Below the pieces are notes generated by a model. The model searched no databases. It had not been told where the DNA came from and saw only the letters and a program-made list of their open reading frames with translations. A DNA stretch of 64,000 nucleotides from Chamaecyparis obtusa (Eukaryota; Streptophyta; Pinopsida; Cupressales; Cupressaceae). Where the stretch lies: NCBI GenBank assembly GCA_027943335.1, contig BSBK01006021.1, positions 1,737,501 to 1,801,500 of the forward strand, read 5' to 3'. Every line of letters begins with the position of its first letter. Position 1 is the first letter of the stretch. Made by a program: the position numbers and the translations under genes. This document shows positions 61,040-64,000 of the stretch, piece after piece.

Positions 61040-61375
61040 CTTAGGTATCTGAGCAATCTAACTCGGATCCTTGAGGATCATTCTTCATTCTGGAGATGGT
61101 TCTTGAAATCTTTTGGGTATTGGGGCAATCTAACCCTGATTCCTGGGAGTCAATCTTCATTTTGGAGATGACTCTCAAAATCTCTTTTAGACCGTTATCT
61201 GGGCAATCTAACCCAGGTCTCGGAGGACTAAGCTTCATATTGGGGCAATCTAACCCTGATTCAGAGATAGTCCTAAATCTGCATCTTCATCAATTGGTAT
61301 TGGGGCAATCTAACCCCGATTCCGGTTCTCTTCTAAGACCGTTGCCTTCGCAATCTAACTTAGACTTCAGAAATT
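61040..61375 (+). repeat. Six GGGCAATCTAACCC repeats before the polypurine tract
   Basis: Copies of GCAATCTAAC start near 61052, 61123, 61202, 61244, 61304 and 61350, mostly as TTGGGGCAATCTAACCCTGA. Several are followed by GATTC and by CTTCAT-TTGGAGATG words, so the units are about 45-80 bases long. Confidence 0.88.
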
Positions 61376-61431
61376 CTCATCCTCTGTCACTTCAGACTAT
61401 TCTTTGAATCAATGCGCTATTCGCACATCAA

Positions 61432-61447
61432 TTCAAAGAGGGGCAAA
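61432..61447 (+). promoter_or_regulatory. Polypurine tract of element 4
   Basis: TCAAAGAGGGGCAAA directly precedes the 3' LTR start TGTAATACC. Confidence 0.8.
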
Positions 61448-62472
61448 TGTAATACCCCAAAATTGGCACCTATTTAATTTCATCAATTTTGGTGCATTAT
61501 CTCGATTTTACATCACCAAAGTCCTAGTTCCCTAGGCAATTTTCTCTCTCCTACCTGACCTAATTTGACTTGATGTCAATTGAAAAGACCATAAATTGCA
61601 ATAATCAAACGCTAAATTAATTCCTAAAGTCTTAGACTTAATTGGCTAAATTACCCCTATGATAAATTAATTTAATTATAAAGTCCTAAGTGCTTTCTAA
61701 TTAAATTAAAAATCTACCCTCTTTAGCTAATTACCCATAAAAAGGAATTAATAATTACTTGATATTCGAATGGACACACTTTTTTGAATTGATAATTCTT
61801 GATATTCGAAAGGTCACCTGTGTGGCATTTTCCATTCTTTTTATTAAGTAATTCTTGCATTTTTGTCTCAATATGGGAATGAAGGGTCAGGAGTTTCGAA
61901 TCAAGAAACTCTTCATTCCTCTTCTGGCTTGGTCTATTTAATGAACCTCTTTTTCTCATTCAAGAGGGCAATCTTTGAGAGCATCTACACTATAGGCATT
62001 TTTTTAGTCTCATTTGATTCATTGTTTTCAAAGCTTTTTATTGCATTTATTAGATTAATATCTCATTATTAGTATAATCTTTGCATCACATTTTAGACTA
62101 AATTTGCTTATTTGTTCTTAGTTTAATATCATATTTGTTTCAAGTTCTTAGATTAAGTTGCATCTCATCTTTATTTTCAAGCTCTTAGATTCATTGCATC
62201 CTCATTCTTAGATTAAATTGCACTTCATCTTAGCTTAATTGCATTCTTGCTCATCTTTATTGCTTCTTGGAAATCCTCCATTGTTGAATTGGTCTCCCAG
62301 CTGTTGGCTCTCGTTCTGAGAGTATTTAGACACCCCATTCACATAGGAGGCAACAGGTCGCCTCACCATGGAATTTGGATTGAGTTCTTCATACTCTCTC
62401 TCAAATTCTATCAAGTGAATAATGACCATGTTGTGTTGTGCCTGATTTAGAGGTCACATTCAGTCACATACA
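61448..62472 (+). repeat. 3' LTR of element 4
   Basis: 1025 bp, about seven substitutions relative to the 5' LTR (for example GGTACC to GGCACC and TCTAGC to TCTGGC); followed by the target duplication ATTAC. Confidence 0.95.
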
Positions 62473-62477
62473 ATTAC

Positions 62478-64000
62478 AACATCAAAACACTAGATTTAAA
62501 CCAAAATCCTGAGATTGCCTCATGGAGACATGTACTTGCTAGATTGCCTATTCCTTGCTTGCCTTCCTCTTCACCTTAGGCTTGGCTTGGTCCATGTAAA
62601 ACAATCCTTCTCTTGACTAGTCACTTTGAATCTACACCTTCATCCTATGTCTTTCTTTTACCTGCTTCATCCAACTGCTACTAACTTGTTTCTTGGTCTC
62701 AATCATCTCCAAAGAGTCCATACTTTATTCTTGTTCTTTTATTTTCACCCTTGGCTTGGCCTCCATCAACATGATCATCACAATAATGAAGTGACAAGGT
62801 AATTCCTTCTCTCTTTGTCTCTGAACTCTTCTTCTCACTATCACTATCACGTTCCTTATGCTTAGAACCACAATTACACCAGCATACAACTTACCCCTTA
62901 TTAGATTAATCAACCAAGGACAATCCATTGTCCTCACAATACCACCTCTCTTCTCCACATCCTTTGGAGACTTCTCATACACACTGTCTTTGGTCTACTC
63001 TTGGCCTATTATCTCCTTGGTCTCCATCTTGCTTGAGACCTTGTGCAAACTTCCTACCATCTTATCTTCACCACTTTGGGTAATTGTAACTAACCATTTC
63101 CATTCTCCTTGGCTTACGTACCTTTTTGTTTTGTTTCTCACATTGCAAGTTTCCTCTTGTTGACTATCCACACCTTGCATCTGGTGTTTTTCCTCTTTGG
63201 TCTTTGTATTCTCAAACTTATAGACTTTTGTTTTAGCAGTGTTTGATTGCTTCACATCTTCTTTTCACTTCAAGGGAAACATTACTATTCCCATCTTGAT
63301 CCCTTCACATTTTCCAAGCCCATCTTGGCTTCCCTTAATGATTTCACCTTCTTTATCTTTATCTGCTTCCTCTTTCTCCATTATCTCAATCCTTGAGACC
63401 TCTTTTCTATAAGACCTTTCATATCATTTTCCAATACACACCTGCTGCATTTTATGTTCTTTTCCAATTAGTGGACCATGCTCTTCTCCTTTGTCTTCAC
63501 CATGTTGGCCAGATTTGTCCTGATCCTTCATGAATGTTCCTTGCTTGGTATTTCCTTTTTCAGACCTCATCACTACTTCACCTTCCACTTTTCCCTTCAA
63601 CATTGCATCTCTATATCAATACTAACTGCCCCAACACTCTTCTTCTTTACAATGGCTGCCCCTTCACTATAATTGCTCTCCTCATACCTCACAGGTCCTC
63701 TTTTTTCATGCATTAGTATTCTTCTATCCTTGTTTTGTCCTTGATTCTCTTCTACCAGTGGGCTCAAGTTAAAATGAAACCCCATCCTTCATAATCATAT
63801 AACTATTACATCTTCCATCATGTCAATAATACCTTTCATACATCCATGACATTCCCAATAAAAAATGACATACACTCATTGGTGCAACATCACACAAGAT
63901 CTTATCTCTATATCCCCAAATATGAAATTCAACCCAAGATTATTCCTTAAAAAGGAAAGCATGCTCACCATTTTCCCAAGAAACATGATAAGGTGACTCT
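62478..64000 (-). pseudogene. Degenerate Ty3/gypsy protease and linker (element 5), continues beyond the window
   Basis: On the minus strand, 64000-63790 reads SPYHVSWENGEHAFLFKE, a stop, WVEFHIWGYRDKILCDV, then HFLLGMSWMYERYY and HDGRCNSYMIMKDG. This is the second half of a Ty3/gypsy protease; the usual LLGRPW is LLGMSW. Downstream (63785-62480) are Lys/Glu-rich frames (for example 63255-62995 and 62982-62725) of the variable linker type, with stops. No reverse transcriptase is seen up to the insertion point of element 4, nor in the flank left of 52362. Confidence 0.7.

Larger units (their letters stand above)
52362..62472 (+). mobile_element. Young LTR retrotransposon without polymerase (element 4), 10.1 kb
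   Basis: Two LTRs of exactly 1025 bp (52362-53386, 61448-62472) start TGTAATACCCC and end CATACA, with a perfect target duplication ATTAC (52357-52361, 62473-62477). By eye about seven substitutions separate the LTRs, so insertion is recent in conifer terms. A primer-binding site and polypurine tract are in place. The only long frame is 55783-58398; no reverse transcriptase, RNase H or integrase could be found. The words VMTRSGKTYP and HILIDNNASLNTC suggest descent from a Tat/Athila-type Ty3/gypsy element. Confidence 0.93.

Overview
The window looks like nuclear DNA of a large-genome plant, most likely a conifer. It is AT-rich, dominated by nested transposable elements, holds intron-containing genes with plant-type splice sites, and carries a Penelope-like element with a GIY-YIG endonuclease, a class (Dryad) reported from conifers. 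No bacterial features, tRNA gene or CRISPR array was seen. Intact host genes are few: one gene with a diverged second copy, plus captured or decayed host fragments. || Layout. 1-5095: gene copy A, four exons whose splice phases all agree, coding a BMT5-like (DUF2431) Rossmann methyltransferase domain fused to a long coiled coil and a C-terminal membrane anchor; its 5' flank holds a 345-bp TA-flanked MITE and a local tandem duplication. 6112-11486: minus-strand LTR element with gag and protease only. About 11487-35640: remains of a minus-strand chromodomain Ty3/gypsy element, split by two later insertions, a plus-strand gag-protease LTR element (15908-19566, target duplication TAAAC) and a 15.6-kb DNA transposon (19827-35430, target duplication TGTA). 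35641-41743: mostly featureless, with a 5S-rRNA-like stretch near 37.2 kb and a possible TIR element near 40.5-41.4 kb. 41744-44800: gene copy B, paralogous to copy A, with an internal deletion that removes most of the methyltransferase domain yet leaves a splice-compatible coiled-coil protein. 45768-45937: catalase fragment. 47667-51254: rearranged Penelope-like element. 52362-62472: young LTR element with two 1025-bp LTRs, target duplication ATTAC, a long repeat-containing ORF and no reverse transcriptase. 62478-64000: degenerate gag-protease-type Ty3/gypsy sequence on the minus strand. || The most interesting object is the 15.6-kb DNA transposon. Its ends are fixed by imperfect 29-bp terminal inverted repeats beginning GGGTATGTG, a TGTA target duplication, and the fact that removing element plus one TGTA restores the C-x2-C-x4-H-x4-C zinc knuckle of the gag gene it entered. 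It carries a decayed transposase-like gene of about 937 codons with motifs DFAENY, LDNCTGQFKN and GHGKGEHDG, a convergent second gene of about 443 codons in six phase-0 exons, GGGTACC-centred palindromes near both ends and upstream of both genes, three unrelated internal repeat arrays (179-bp tandem, CCTAGG hairpin array, 358-bp tandem) and a captured fragment of the spliceosomal WD40 gene SMU1. I cannot place it in a named superfamily from sequence alone. || A second theme is that none of the LTR elements with a definable LTR pair in this window (6.1, 15.9 and 52.4 kb) shows a reverse transcriptase or integrase; they look non-autonomous, in the style of TR-GAG elements. Only the old chromodomain element and the Penelope-like element contain polymerase sequence, and both are broken.
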